Assembly: GCA_900120415.1 (NCBI GenBank)
Contig: FQLW01000006.1
Coordinates: 1,178,001 to 1,242,000 of the forward strand
Direction: 5' to 3'
DNA from: Urmitella timonensis
Lineage (GTDB): Bacteria > Actinomycetota > Actinomycetes > Actinomycetales > Actinomycetaceae
DNA: 64,000 nt
The notes beneath the pieces were generated by a model. The model was not told the origin of the DNA and did no database searches. It saw only the letters and a program-made list of their open reading frames with translations. The position numbers and the translations under genes were made by a program. This document shows, piece by piece, positions 54,715-63,062 of this stretch (positions within the stretch are counted from its first letter, which is position 1; each line of letters opens with the position of its first letter).

Positions 54715-54994
54715 AGAAACTCCGCCGCCACTTTAGGAATTCCGGCGCAACTGAATACTCCTTTCCCCCGCACGGTATCCAAGGTCGCGCGGGGGATTAC
54801 TATGCGCCGAACCTACTGTGAATCGTGCGCCCGGATGCCTATCGCAGTCAAGTGCACGGGAGCTTATCCTGATTGGTCCGCGCGGGGAAAGGTTTTTCCT
54901 CCCGCTATTTCTGCGCGGCTCTGGTTCGCTAAAAGCACTCCGGGATTCTGCGGTCGGCTTTGTGGGGGGCGCGGGGAGGAGGTTTTTGCCTCCT

Positions 54995-55165
54995 GCCCCT
55001 TGCGTGTTTGGAAATTGTGGGTGCGGGGGAAAGCTTGTCCTCCTGCCCAAGAATTTGGAAAACGTGGCGGCGTTTTCCGAATTCTTATGCCCACCGCACC
55101 TACTCGGATCAAACTTTCCCCCGCCCTTCCTGTACTTAAACCCGTATCTTTTACCGGCCGCGACC
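54995..55165. repeat. Diverged duplicated non-coding segments (copy 1)
   Basis: CCTTGCGTGTTTGGAAATTGTGGGTGCGGGGGAAAG-type sequence near 54997-55045 and an ACTCGGATcAAACTTTCCC...TTTTACC stretch near 55098-55155 recur near 56560-56690, there with the two blocks in swapped order. The whole gap 54715-55296 has no supported gene; CCCCCGC/GCGGGGG (54765-54771/54789-54795) could form a weak hairpin after the minor pilin. Confidence 0.6.
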
Positions 55166-55296
55166 CGCGCGCACTCGGTTAAAACTTTCCTCCCGCGCTC
55201 AAACTAAATGAGGCACCACACCGCCTTCGCGCTCAAAATACATAAGGTACGCCGAGGGGTTGTTTTGGCTGGGAAGGTACTGTAGAGTGGTCTTAC

Positions 55297-55353
55297 TAGG
55301 GCTGTTCGTGAGAACCGGGTCCTACATTGGCGGGAACATCTCCCGCCATTTCT
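55297..55353 (+). ncRNA. Candidate structured leader RNA of the DUF3800 gene
   Basis: First hairpin: TAGG (55297-55300) with CCTA (55322-55325) and GTTC (55304-55307) with GAAC (55312-55315), closing a GTGA (GNRA) tetraloop. Second: GGCGGGA (55330-55336) with TCCCGCC (55342-55348), followed by ATTTCTTTT, terminator-like. The module ends about 20 bp before the gene start. Conserved RNA motifs upstream of DUF3800 genes have been proposed in comparative work; whether this belongs to one is not known. Confidence 0.5.
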
Positions 55354-55372
55354 TTTACCGAGGGGAGCCTGT

Positions 55373-56050
55373 TTGCTCGACCGAAGAATTAGCATTTTCG
55401 TAGACGAATCAGGAGATTTCGGTTTTAAAAAAGGATCCTCTTCCTTCTATCTATTTACTCTGGTTTTACACGATCAATCAAAAAATCTCACAGAATACCT
55501 AGAAACTTTAGAGCGCCGCTTAGCCAACCTAGGGTTCGCCAATCATTGCATTCACACCGCCCCCATTATTCGTAATGAAAACGAGTATTTTAATTACAGT
55601 TACGAAGCCCGACGCAACTTGATGTTCGTGATGCGAAATTTCGCAAGGCACCTACCTGTAAAAGTAAAGACCTTTTGCTTCGATAAAAAACTTTGGGACA
55701 GCAAAGACAAGCTTCAGGCTCGAATTGCGAAAGAACTTGCCGAGTTTTGTCGAGATGATCTTGCATTTTTCCAGTCCTTCGATTCCAGAGCTTTGTATTA
55801 TGACAACGGGCAAAGTGAGCTTGGATTGGTACTGAATACCGTTTTTAACACCTTGTTAGATGTCGAGACCAAAAGAGAAGTTAAACCGAGCGAGTATAGG
55901 CTATTCCAACTTGCTGACTACATTTGCACCTTAGAATTAGTTTCCATTAAAGCGAAGCGTCACCAGCTCTCAAACAGCGAGGATATGTTTTTTAGAACAA
56001 AGGAACTGAATAAACAATTCCTGAAAGAAATAAGAAAGCTAAACCTTTGA
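55373..56050 (+). CDS. DUF3800 domain protein
   Basis: Family of unknown role, thought to have an RNase H-like fold and often found in mobile or defence-related DNA. 225 residues. Signatures: SIFVDESGDFGF at the N terminus with its acidic pair, YYDNGQSELG near residue 145 and FQLADYICTLELV near residue 181, all carrying the likely metal-binding acids. TTG 55373 follows AGGGGAG. It is preceded by a structured leader with a terminator-like hairpin, so expression may be attenuated. After its TGA the same frame stays open for 64 codons to 56245. Confidence 0.85.
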   Translation: MLDRRISIFVDESGDFGFKKGSSSFYLFTLVLHDQSKNLTEYLETLERRLANLGFANHCIHTAPIIRNENEYFNYSYEARRNLMFVMRNFARHLPVKVKTFCFDKKLWDSKDKLQARIAKELAEFCRDDLAFFQSFDSRALYYDNGQSELGLVLNTVFNTLLDVETKREVKPSEYRLFQLADYICTLELVSIKAKRHQLSNSEDMFFRTKELNKQFLKEIRKLNL

Positions 56051-56122
56051 TCCCCCTTCGCCGCAGGTGAATGCGGTGGTCACGGCGCACTTACGTTTAA
56101 TCCCACGCCATACGTGGTAGAT

Positions 56123-56245
56123 ATGGCAACTATAGATTTGGAAGAAGAAGTCCTCTTCCGGGTGCTGCTTGGGAAACTGAGTGCCCCGGCACTAGACGAC
56201 AAAGGCAATTCGCCGCTTGCGTGCCTTTCCGACACAGACAGCTGA
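56123..56245 (+). CDS. Uncertain 40-residue frame after DUF3800
   Basis: ATG 56123 opens MATIDLEEEVLFRVLLGKLS and stops at 56245. It is in frame with the DUF3800 gene 70 bp upstream. I recognise no family. It could be a gene remnant or chance. Confidence 0.2.
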   Translation: MATIDLEEEVLFRVLLGKLSAPALDDKGNSPLACLSDTDS

Positions 56246-56299
56246 TGTGTTTGTCCATAACCGGAATACTATGAAGTAAAGGAAAGGGGAGATTATGTT

Positions 56300-56506
56300 A
56301 TGCCGGTATCTATTAGTTTGACTGACGAGGAACAACGTTTAGCCTCCAGCTATGCGCGCATTCATTCAATCTCTCTCGGTGAAGCCTTTAAACAGGCGTT
56401 CTTTGAACGGCTAGAAGATGAATACGATTTACAGATAGCGCGCGAAGCTCTTGATGAATACGAGCGTGATGGTCGCAAATCACGTCCCATTGAGGAACTT
56501 TGGTAA
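56300..56506 (+). CDS. Orphan RelB/DUF6290-type antitoxin
   Basis: 68-residue ribbon-helix-helix type antitoxin: VSISLTDEEQRLASSYARIH fits the DNA-binding beta strand and helices, EAFKQAFFERLEDEYDLQIA continues the helical part, and the acidic-basic C terminus (ALDEYERDGRKSRPIEELW) is the toxin-binding tail. AAAGGGGAG precedes the ATG. The expected RelE toxin gene does not follow; only a short RelE-like scrap is seen. The protein may be a remnant antitoxin or act against a toxin elsewhere. Confidence 0.8.
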   Translation: MPVSISLTDEEQRLASSYARIHSISLGEAFKQAFFERLEDEYDLQIAREALDEYERDGRKSRPIEELW

Positions 56507-56507
56507 G

Positions 56508-56545
56508 AGTGCGGTCTATGAAATAGATTCGCAAACATTGCCAAA
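56508..56545 (+). pseudogene. Possible RelE toxin C-terminal scar
   Basis: Directly after the antitoxin stop the DNA can be read SAVYEIDSQTL, resembling the C-terminal strand of RelE toxins (YxVxYEIDDxxL). The rest of the toxin is absent. Too short to be certain. Confidence 0.3.
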
Positions 56546-56559
56546 CACCTGTTACTTAA

Positions 56560-56690
56560 CCGCGCCCACTCGGATAAATTTTTTCCCTGCCTTTCCTATC
56601 TTTATTCCCCCGTCTTTTACCAACCGTGCCCCTTGCGTGTTTGGAAATTGTGGGTGCGGGGGAAAGTTTGTCCTCCTGTCATTACTTCCG
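56560..56690. repeat. Diverged duplicated non-coding segments (copy 2)
   Basis: Second copy of the blocks at 54995-55165, sharing TTGCGTGTTTGGAAATTGTG and the ACTCGGAT...TTTTACC stretch, with block order exchanged. No gene is supported here. Confidence 0.6.
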
Positions 56691-56718
56691 CATATTTACC
56701 GTCTGCGCCCTTTTTTTG

Positions 56719-56870
56719 GTGACGTTTTCGCCCTCCGGGTGCGGTTGCGCCCTCCCGAGATGGCAATTGTGGTCGTAATTGGGGCGGTTTGGCGGTATTG
56801 GGAGGGTGATTTTGTCTCGGGAGGGTGAAAACGGCGCACATTCCTGAAATCAGGAGGGTGAAAATGTTGC
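56719..56870. repeat. Remnant of the GGGAGGGTG repeat family
   Basis: CGCCCTCC, GCCCTCCCGAGA, GGGAGGGTGATTTTGTC and GGAGGGTGAAAATGTTGCC are all family blocks of arrays A and B. Only about one unit remains. It lies upstream of the S10 operon; 56871-57120 shows nothing else. Confidence 0.7.
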
Positions 56871-57124
56871 CCTGGTGGGCGTGATTGTCTGAAAGATGTC
56901 GTGGTGGGGGCTGGCTCGGTAAAACCACTCCGAGGACTAGTGCCCTGCTACACAGGGGTGCGGGGACGCGAGACGTAATCCGGCTCGGGGAGGCGGTAAA
57001 GATGGTCAGAGAGAAAGACTAATCTACACGTCCTCGGGCAGTAAAAATCCGGAAAACGAACGACGCGACACGCCCGGACGCGGGTACGTGGGGTCATTCA
57101 CATGAGCGCAGCTTGAAAGGGTGT

Positions 57125-57405
57125 TTGACAGCGCGTTAAAGTAGATAACTGGCTCTAGTTGAAAGGTGCGCTTGCGTACCCGCTCTTCTAGCGTCCGGCA
57201 GCAAGAATGCAGGAATCAACGCGCGCCCAGCGGAAAATATCGCGGGGAACAGCTAAGAGACCTCCAAGTAAGTTTCTAAGATACTTACCTGTTTGTCGCC
57301 GACCAGATTCGTTCAGGCAAATCTGGTGCAAGCAAGGGATTGAAATCCCCTGGTAGGCCCGGGAAAACCGGGGAAACATCTACGGAAAAAGAAGAGGTAG
57401 ACGGA
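57125..57405 (+). promoter_or_regulatory. S10 operon promoter (-35) and structured leader
   Basis: TTGACA at 57125-57130 is a good -35 box; a -10 at standard spacing is not clear. The leader of about 250 nt holds hairpins GTAAGT/ACTTAC (57268-57273/57283-57288), CCAGATT/AATCTGG (57303-57309/57320-57326) and GGGAT/ATCCC (57336-57349). In other bacteria this leader is the site of autogenous control by L4; whether that holds here is unknown. Confidence 0.45.
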
Positions 57406-57714
57406 ATGGCGGGACAGAAAATCCGCATCCGGCTGAAGTCATATGACCACCAGGTCATTGACTCGTCCGCAAAGAAAATCGTGGATACGGTTCAGCGTGC
57501 GGGCGCTACTGTGGTAGGCCCAGTGCCGTTGCCGACCGAAAAGAACACTTTCACCGTGATTCGGTCGCCCCACAAGTACAAGGACAGCCGGGAGCAGTTT
57601 GAAATGCGTACGCACAAACGGCTCATTGACATTGTTGACCCCACGCCCAAGGCAGTTGATTCGCTAATGCGTCTCGATTTGCCCGCTGACGTAAATATCG
57701 AGATTAAACTCTAA
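57406..57714 (+). CDS. rpsJ: 30S ribosomal protein S10
   Basis: Head protein of the 30S subunit, also NusE in antitermination complexes. 102 residues from ATG 57406 ([15 protein letters not shown]), preceded by GAAGAGG; the longer open frame to 57340 lies in the leader hairpins. [35 protein letters not shown] and [11 protein letters not shown] are typical. First gene of the S10 operon, 11 bp before rplC. Confidence 0.98.
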   Translation: MAGQKIRIRLKSYDHQVIDSSAKKIVDTVQRAGATVVGPVPLPTEKNTFTVIRSPHKYKDSREQFEMRTHKRLIDIVDPTPKAVDSLMRLDLPADVNIEIKL

Positions 57715-57725
57715 GGAAATAAATT

Positions 57726-58394
57726 ATGACCACGCAGACCCAGCCGGCTGCCGCAGTACCCACCAGGGCACTTCTCGGCCGCAAGCTAGGCATGACCCAG
57801 GTTTGGGATCAGGACGGAAAAGTCGTTCCCATCACCGTCGTGCAGGTCGACAAGAACGTGGTGACTCAGGTTCGCAACCAAGAAACTGACGGCTACAGCG
57901 CCATCCAAATCGGTTTCGGCGAAATCGACAAACGTAAAGTCACCAAGCCCCTTGCCGGCCATTTTGAAAAAGCAGGAGTTACCCCCCGCCGCCACCTGGT
58001 AGAGGTACGTACCGCCGAAAACGAGGAATTCGCCCTCGGACAAGAACTTGCCGCTGACCTTTTCGAGGTCGGGCAAAAGGTAGACGTTACCGGAACCACC
58101 AAAGGTAAAGGTTTCGCCGGGGTTATGAAACGTCACGGCTTCGCCGGCGTTTCCGCTTCACATGGTGCACACCGCAACCACCGTAAGCCCGGTTCAATCG
58201 GCGCTTGCGCCACCCCCGGACGCGTATTCAAAGGATTACGCATGGCCGGACGTATGGGCGGAGATCGTCGCACCATCCAAAATCTTAAAGTTCAGGCTCT
58301 TGATGTCGAAAAAGGCATCCTCTTATTAACCGGGGCTATTCCCGGACCTAAGGGTGGTATTGTCCTGATTCGCAGCGCAGTGAAAGGTGCGTGA
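57726..58394 (+). CDS. rplC: 50S ribosomal protein L3
   Basis: Early-assembly protein near the peptidyl-transferase centre. 222 residues. [16 protein letters not shown] near the N terminus, [17 protein letters not shown] and the loop [19 protein letters not shown], then [18 protein letters not shown] 57726 follows AAGGA. Stop overlaps or adjoins the rplD initiation region. Confidence 0.98.
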   Translation: MTTQTQPAAAVPTRALLGRKLGMTQVWDQDGKVVPITVVQVDKNVVTQVRNQETDGYSAIQIGFGEIDKRKVTKPLAGHFEKAGVTPRRHLVEVRTAENEEFALGQELAADLFEVGQKVDVTGTTKGKGFAGVMKRHGFAGVSASHGAHRNHRKPGSIGACATPGRVFKGLRMAGRMGGDRRTIQNLKVQALDVEKGILLLTGAIPGPKGGIVLIRSAVKGA

Positions 58395-58396
58395 TT

Positions 58397-59041
58397 ATGA
58401 CTAATCTTTCGCTAAGCATCACCGATCCCGCTGGCAAAGAAACCGGCACTATTGACTTGCCTGCCAGCCTCTTTGATCGCGACCCCAATATTCCCTTGAT
58501 GCACCAGGTAGTTAATGCCCAGCTCGCCGCAGCTCGGCAAGGAACCCACGCGACCAAGACCCGAGGTCAGGTACGCGGTGGTGGCAAGAAGCCGTGGCGG
58601 CAAAAGGGAACTGGTCGGGCTCGTCAAGGCTCTATTCGCGCTCCGCAATGGCGTGGCGGTGGGGTAGTACACGGTCCGCAACCTCGTGACTACTCGCAGC
58701 GCACCCCCAAGAAGATGAAAGCAGCGGCTCTCGCCTGCGCCCTATCCGATCGGGTACGTAAAGACCGTATGCATCTGGTAACTGCGCTAGTTGATGTGGA
58801 AACTCCCTCTACTAAAGCGGGACGTAAACATATCGAATCCCTAGTAGACCAGCGTTACGCCCTAGTAGTGCTTACCCGCTCCGAAGAAGAACAGGTATTG
58901 TCAGTGCGTAACCTACCTCAGGTACATCTGCTGATGGTTGATCAGCTCAACACCTATGATGTGCTCAACAACGAGGACATCATCTTCACCGAGGCTGCTA
59001 TTCGCCAGTTCATCTCCGACAAGACCGGACAGGAGGCGTAA
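58397..59041 (+). CDS. rplD: 50S ribosomal protein L4
   Basis: Exit-tunnel protein and, in some bacteria, repressor of its own operon. 214 residues from ATG 58397 ([15 protein letters not shown]), chosen because AAAGGT lies about nine bases upstream; a GTG at 58391 is too close. [39 protein letters not shown] and the C-terminal region ending [14 protein letters not shown] are typical. Confidence 0.97.
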   Translation: MTNLSLSITDPAGKETGTIDLPASLFDRDPNIPLMHQVVNAQLAAARQGTHATKTRGQVRGGGKKPWRQKGTGRARQGSIRAPQWRGGGVVHGPQPRDYSQRTPKKMKAAALACALSDRVRKDRMHLVTALVDVETPSTKAGRKHIESLVDQRYALVVLTRSEEEQVLSVRNLPQVHLLMVDQLNTYDVLNNEDIIFTEAAIRQFISDKTGQEA

Positions 59042-59045
59042 CAAA

Positions 59046-59351
59046 ATGGCACTAGAGGTTACAAAGAATCCGCGGGATATTATTTACCGCCCAATCGTCT
59101 CGGAAAAAGCCTATGGGTTGATGGATCTCGGAAAATATACTTTCGAGGTAGACCCGAAAGCTAACAAGACCGAGATTCGGATTGCCATCGAAAAAATCTT
59201 CGATGTAAAAGTAAAGACCGTAAATACGATTGCGCGCAAAGGCAAGCGGGTACGTACCCGCACCGGCTATGGCAAACGCAAAGATTGCAAACGAGCCATC
59301 GTTACCCTAGCCGAAGGCACAATCGATATCTTCAACGAAACGACTGCGTAA
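59046..59351 (+). CDS. rplW: 50S ribosomal protein L23
   Basis: Protein at the tunnel exit, docking site for trigger factor and SRP. 101 residues from ATG 59046 ([20 protein letters not shown]), 4 bp after rplD with AGGAGG spanning the junction. [20 protein letters not shown] and [19 protein letters not shown] are typical. The longer open frame overlaps rplD and is not used. Confidence 0.97.
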   Translation: MALEVTKNPRDIIYRPIVSEKAYGLMDLGKYTFEVDPKANKTEIRIAIEKIFDVKVKTVNTIARKGKRVRTRTGYGKRKDCKRAIVTLAEGTIDIFNETTA

Positions 59352-59366
59352 AGGGGTGAACAAGTA

Positions 59367-60203
59367 ATGGGTATTCGTAAATACAAGCCGACTACTCCCG
59401 GTCGCCGTTTCGCATCGGTATCTGACTTCGCGGAAATCACCCGCGACCACCCGGAGAAGTCCCTGCTGCGTCCTATCCACAAAACTGGTGGACGTAACAA
59501 TGACGGTCGCATCACTTCCCGCCGGCGTGGCGGGGGACATAAGCGCCGTTACCGCGTGATTGATTTCCGTCGTCACGACAAAGATGGGGTGCCCGCAAAG
59601 GTTGCCCACATCGAATATGATCCGAACCGCAGCGCAAATATCGCCCTCCTGCACTATGCAGATGGCGACAAGCGTTACATCATTGCCCCGAATAAACTGC
59701 ATCAGGGCGATGTCATCGAGCAAGGACCGACCGCGGATATCAAACCCGGTAACTGCTTGCCGCTAACCAACATTCCGTTGGGTACCGTGGTTCACGCCGT
59801 AGAGATGCGTCCAGGCGGGGGAGCGAAAATCGCCCGCAGTGCTGGGGTATCTGTGCAGCTGGTAGCCAAGGAAGGTAAATACGCTCAGCTACGTATGCCC
59901 TCCGGTGAAATCCGTAACGTTGAGGTTGCTTGCCGCGCCACCATCGGCGAGGTCGGTAACTCTGATCACGGCAATATCACTTGGGGTAAAGCCGGGCGTA
60001 TGCGCTGGAAAGGCAAGCGTCCCAAGGTACGTGGTGTGGTTATGAACCCGGTTGATCACCCCCATGGCGGTGGTGAAGGTCGCACTTCTGGCGGTCGTCA
60101 CCCGGTTAGCCCCTGGGGTAAGCCCGAAGGTCGTACCCGTCGTCCGAATAAAGCTAGCGACAAACTTATCGTGCGTCGTCGTAAGACCGGCAAGAAGCGT
60201 TAG
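59367..60203 (+). CDS. rplB: 50S ribosomal protein L2
   Basis: Core 23S rRNA-binding protein needed for peptidyl transfer and subunit joining. 278 residues. [57 protein letters not shown] and [20 protein letters not shown] with the conserved histidine, ending [12 protein letters not shown] 59367 follows AAGGGGTG. Confidence 0.98.
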   Translation: MGIRKYKPTTPGRRFASVSDFAEITRDHPEKSLLRPIHKTGGRNNDGRITSRRRGGGHKRRYRVIDFRRHDKDGVPAKVAHIEYDPNRSANIALLHYADGDKRYIIAPNKLHQGDVIEQGPTADIKPGNCLPLTNIPLGTVVHAVEMRPGGGAKIARSAGVSVQLVAKEGKYAQLRMPSGEIRNVEVACRATIGEVGNSDHGNITWGKAGRMRWKGKRPKVRGVVMNPVDHPHGGGEGRTSGGRHPVSPWGKPEGRTRRPNKASDKLIVRRRKTGKKR

Positions 60204-60217
60204 GCAGGAGATAAATC

Positions 60218-60499
60218 ATGGCACGTAGCCTAAAGAAAGGTCCTTTCGTCGACGACCACTTGATGAAAAAAGTCGACGCTCTGAATGACGCCAATAAAAA
60301 GTCGGTTATCAAGACCTGGTCACGCCGCTCTATGATTACCCCCGATTTTATTGGACACACCATTGCGGTACACGATGGACGCAAACACGTTCCCGTGTAC
60401 GTAACTGAAAACATGGTTGGGCACAAGCTGGGCGAATTTGCTCCCACTCGTACCTTCCGTGGACATGACAAGGACGACCGTAAGGCACGCCGCCGTTAG
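60218..60499 (+). CDS. rpsS: 30S ribosomal protein S19
   Basis: Head protein contacting 23S rRNA across the subunit bridge. 93 residues: [65 protein letters not shown] sits before the ATG; 14 bp after rplB. Confidence 0.98.
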   Translation: MARSLKKGPFVDDHLMKKVDALNDANKKSVIKTWSRRSMITPDFIGHTIAVHDGRKHVPVYVTENMVGHKLGEFAPTRTFRGHDKDDRKARRR

Positions 60500-60526
60500 G
60501 CGCGCCGGAAGAGAAAGAAGGCAAAG

Positions 60527-60895
60527 ATGGAAGGCATGGCGAAAGCGCGGTTCGTGCGCTCTACGCCGCAGAAGTCGCGTCGCGTCGTGAACCTGATTCG
60601 CGGCAAGAACGCCCTCGAGGCCTACGACATCCTGCGTTTCGCTCCCCAAGCGGTCGCAACCGATGTTCGTAAGGTACTTCGCAGCGCAATGTATAACGCC
60701 GCCGCTAAGGCAAATCGGTCTGGTGAAAAAGATACGTTTGCGGAACTGACCGTTTCGCTAGCGTACGTAGATGAAGGTCCTACGATGAAACGCTTCCGTC
60801 CTCGTGCTCAAGGGCGCGCAGGTCGGATTCTCAAGCGGACCAGCCATATTACGATTGTAGTTTCTGACGGCAAACAGGAAGAGGAGAACGACTAA
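60527..60895 (+). CDS. rplV: 50S ribosomal protein L22
   Basis: Tunnel-constriction protein. 122 residues: [39 protein letters not shown], and the loop [23 protein letters not shown] 60527 or ATG 60536 may start it; the first has a purine-rich GAAAGAAGG upstream. The stop overlaps the rpsC start as TAATG. Confidence 0.97.
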   Translation: MEGMAKARFVRSTPQKSRRVVNLIRGKNALEAYDILRFAPQAVATDVRKVLRSAMYNAAAKANRSGEKDTFAELTVSLAYVDEGPTMKRFRPRAQGRAGRILKRTSHITIVVSDGKQEEEND

Positions 60896-61806
60896 TGGGA
60901 CAAAAGGTTAGCCCTACCGGTTTTCGGTTAGGTATCACCACCGATCACCGTTCCCGCTGGTTCTCGGACTCCACTAAGCCGGGACAGCGTTACAGCGATT
61001 TCGTTAAAGAAGATGTGAAAATTCGTCGGCTCATGGAAAAGAGCCTAGAGCGGGCGGGTATTTCAAAGATTGATATTGAGCGCACCCGTGATCGGGTTCG
61101 TGTTGATTTGCATACCGCCCGCCCCGGTATTGTTATTGGTCGGCGCGGTGCAGAAGCAGATCGTCTACGTGGCGATTTGGAGAAACTTACCGGTAAGCAG
61201 GTGCAGCTGAACATTCTTGAGGTTAAGAACCCCGAGATTGATGCTCAGCTAGTGGCACAGGGGATTGCAGAGCAGCTGGCTGCGCGCGTGTCGTTTAGGC
61301 GCGCAATGCGCAAAGGTATGCAGTCGGCGCTGCGCGGTGGTGCTCTGGGTATCCGGGTGCAGTGCTCGGGTCGTCTAGGCGGGGCAGAAATGTCGCGTTC
61401 AGAGTTCTACCGTGAAGGTCGAGTTCCGTTGCACACGCTACGCGCCCTTATCGATTACGGTTTCTATGAAGCTCACACTACTTTCGGACGCATTGGCGTT
61501 AAAGTATGGATTTATAAGGGCGATTTGACCGAGACGGAGTTCACCCGCAAGCAGGCTGAATCCTCAGGGCGTTCCGGACGCGGTTCCCGCAGAGGACGCG
61601 CTGGTCGTGATGGCTCTCGTTCCGGTCGGCGTTCGGCACGCACAGAGGGTCGCCAAGAAGGCGCTCCCCAAGCGGAAAAAGCCGAGAATGTAAGCTCGGA
61701 GGATAAAACCGCCGAGAACGCAGTAAAAGACGATCAGGCTTTAGACGCTAATAACGCTGTAGCTGAAGAGGCTGTGAAGCCCCAAGAAAACGGAACGGAG
61801 GAGTAA
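60895..61806 (+). CDS. rpsC: 30S ribosomal protein S3 with long C-terminal tail
   Basis: mRNA-entry protein with helicase function. The first 215 residues are standard: [22 protein letters not shown] domain [17 protein letters not shown], and [20 protein letters not shown]. Unusual length, 303, is due to an 85-residue tail: an Arg/Gly/Ser-rich part ([17 protein letters not shown]), then an acidic Glu/Asp/Ala-rich end. Tails of this kind are frequent in actinobacterial S3. TAATG overlap with rplV. Confidence 0.97.
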   Translation: MGQKVSPTGFRLGITTDHRSRWFSDSTKPGQRYSDFVKEDVKIRRLMEKSLERAGISKIDIERTRDRVRVDLHTARPGIVIGRRGAEADRLRGDLEKLTGKQVQLNILEVKNPEIDAQLVAQGIAEQLAARVSFRRAMRKGMQSALRGGALGIRVQCSGRLGGAEMSRSEFYREGRVPLHTLRALIDYGFYEAHTTFGRIGVKVWIYKGDLTETEFTRKQAESSGRSGRGSRRGRAGRDGSRSGRRSARTEGRQEGAPQAEKAENVSSEDKTAENAVKDDQALDANNAVAEEAVKPQENGTEE

Positions 61807-61807
61807 C

Positions 61808-62227
61808 GTGTTAATTCCTCGTAGGACTAAATGGCGCAAACAGCATCGCCCTACTCGAAAAGGTGTGGCTAAGCGCGGTACTGAACTAGCATTCGGTGAA
61901 TACGGGATTCAGGCTCTAGATCACGCCTACATTACTAACCGGCAGATCGAGGCCGCTCGTATCGCTATGACCCGCTATATTAAGCGTGGCGGTAAAGTGT
62001 GGATTAACATTTTCCCGGACCGTCCGCTGACGAAGAAACCGGCTGAAACTCGTATGGGTTCCGGTAAGGGTTCTCCCGAATGGTGGGTAGCTCCGGTTAA
62101 GCCCGGTCGCATTATGTTCGAACTAGCGGGTGTTTCTGAAGATGTAGCTCGTCAGGCAATGAGTCGTGCGCAGCACAAGTTGCCGATTAAGACCCGTTTC
62201 ATTACCCGTGAAGGCGGTGATCAGTAA
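61808..62227 (+). CDS. rplP: 50S ribosomal protein L16
   Basis: A-site tRNA-positioning protein. 139 residues from GTG 61808 ([19 protein letters not shown]) behind [47 protein letters not shown] with the arginine hydroxylated in some species, and [15 protein letters not shown]. Confidence 0.98.
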   Translation: MLIPRRTKWRKQHRPTRKGVAKRGTELAFGEYGIQALDHAYITNRQIEAARIAMTRYIKRGGKVWINIFPDRPLTKKPAETRMGSGKGSPEWWVAPVKPGRIMFELAGVSEDVARQAMSRAQHKLPIKTRFITREGGDQ

Positions 62228-62457
62228 TGGCAAAGGGCTTGAAAATGTCCGATTTGGATATGCTGGATGAAGAACAGCTGTCCAAGAAACTAGATGAAGC
62301 TAAGACTGAGCTGTTTAATCTGCGTTTTCAGCTGGCCACTGGTGCTGGTGAAGATCGCGGACAGATTGGGCAGCTACGTCGCGATATTGCCCGCATTTAC
62401 ACTATCGCTAGAGAGCGGGAGCTCGGTATTCGTACCGCTCCGCAGGCTGAGGAGTAG
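62227..62457 (+). CDS. rpmC: 50S ribosomal protein L29
   Basis: Small protein at the tunnel exit. 76 residues: [54 protein letters not shown]. The ATG overlaps the rplP stop by one base (TAATG). Confidence 0.96.
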   Translation: MAKGLKMSDLDMLDEEQLSKKLDEAKTELFNLRFQLATGAGEDRGQIGQLRRDIARIYTIARERELGIRTAPQAEE

Positions 62458-62462
62458 GATTT

Positions 62463-62747
62463 ATGAGCGAAGAAACTGAGAAAACTGCTGTTGTAGAGCG
62501 TAATCACCGCAAGGTGCTGCAGGGCTACGTCGTGTCCGACAAAATGGACAAGACGGTTGTCGTGCAGGTAGAAGATCGCGTTAAGCACCGCTTGTACGGC
62601 AAGGTGATTAACCGTCGTAAGCGCTACAAGGTACATGACGAAAACAACGAATGCGGCATCGGTGACTTGGTGCGGATTATGGAGACTCGTCCTCTATCTA
62701 AGACTAAGCGCTGGCGGGTCAGCGAAATCATCGAGAAAGCTAAGTAG
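62463..62747 (+). CDS. rpsQ: 30S ribosomal protein S17
   Basis: Primary 16S rRNA-binding protein. 94 residues: [60 protein letters not shown]. 5 bp after rpmC with GAGGAG upstream. Last gene of the S10 operon; no rplN follows, and a terminator lies 120 bp downstream. Confidence 0.98.
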   Translation: MSEETEKTAVVERNHRKVLQGYVVSDKMDKTVVVQVEDRVKHRLYGKVINRRKRYKVHDENNECGIGDLVRIMETRPLSKTKRWRVSEIIEKAK

Positions 62748-62867
62748 TTTTTCGCGTGCAGGTAATCGAGATTGTTACCTTAAAACGCACCGATGAAAAC
62801 CAGATTGGTTGTGATGAGTAGCGTTAATAGGGGTTAATCAGCTCGATTTCCTTTAGCCGTAATAAAT

Positions 62868-62911
62868 AGGGGAGTTTCGTGGATATTTTCCACGAAACTC
62901 CCCTCTTTTTA
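62868..62911 (+). terminator. Terminator of the S10 operon
   Basis: AGGGGAGTTTCGTGGA (62868-62883) pairs perfectly with 62889-62904 around a 5-base loop, followed by CTTTTTAT. The remainder of the 315 bp gap 62748-63062 shows no gene. Confidence 0.95.
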
Positions 62912-63062
62912 TCCCTACACTTACTAAGAATGTTTGTATGTTAGGTCAAATGCTAGACAAGGAGAATACTTTTAGCTAGATTTAGGGGTGCGGAACTAAT
63001 CGCTGAGTGACATTAGTCCTCGCCCCTAAAAACAGCCAATGGAAGCTGAGTAAGGAGTATTT

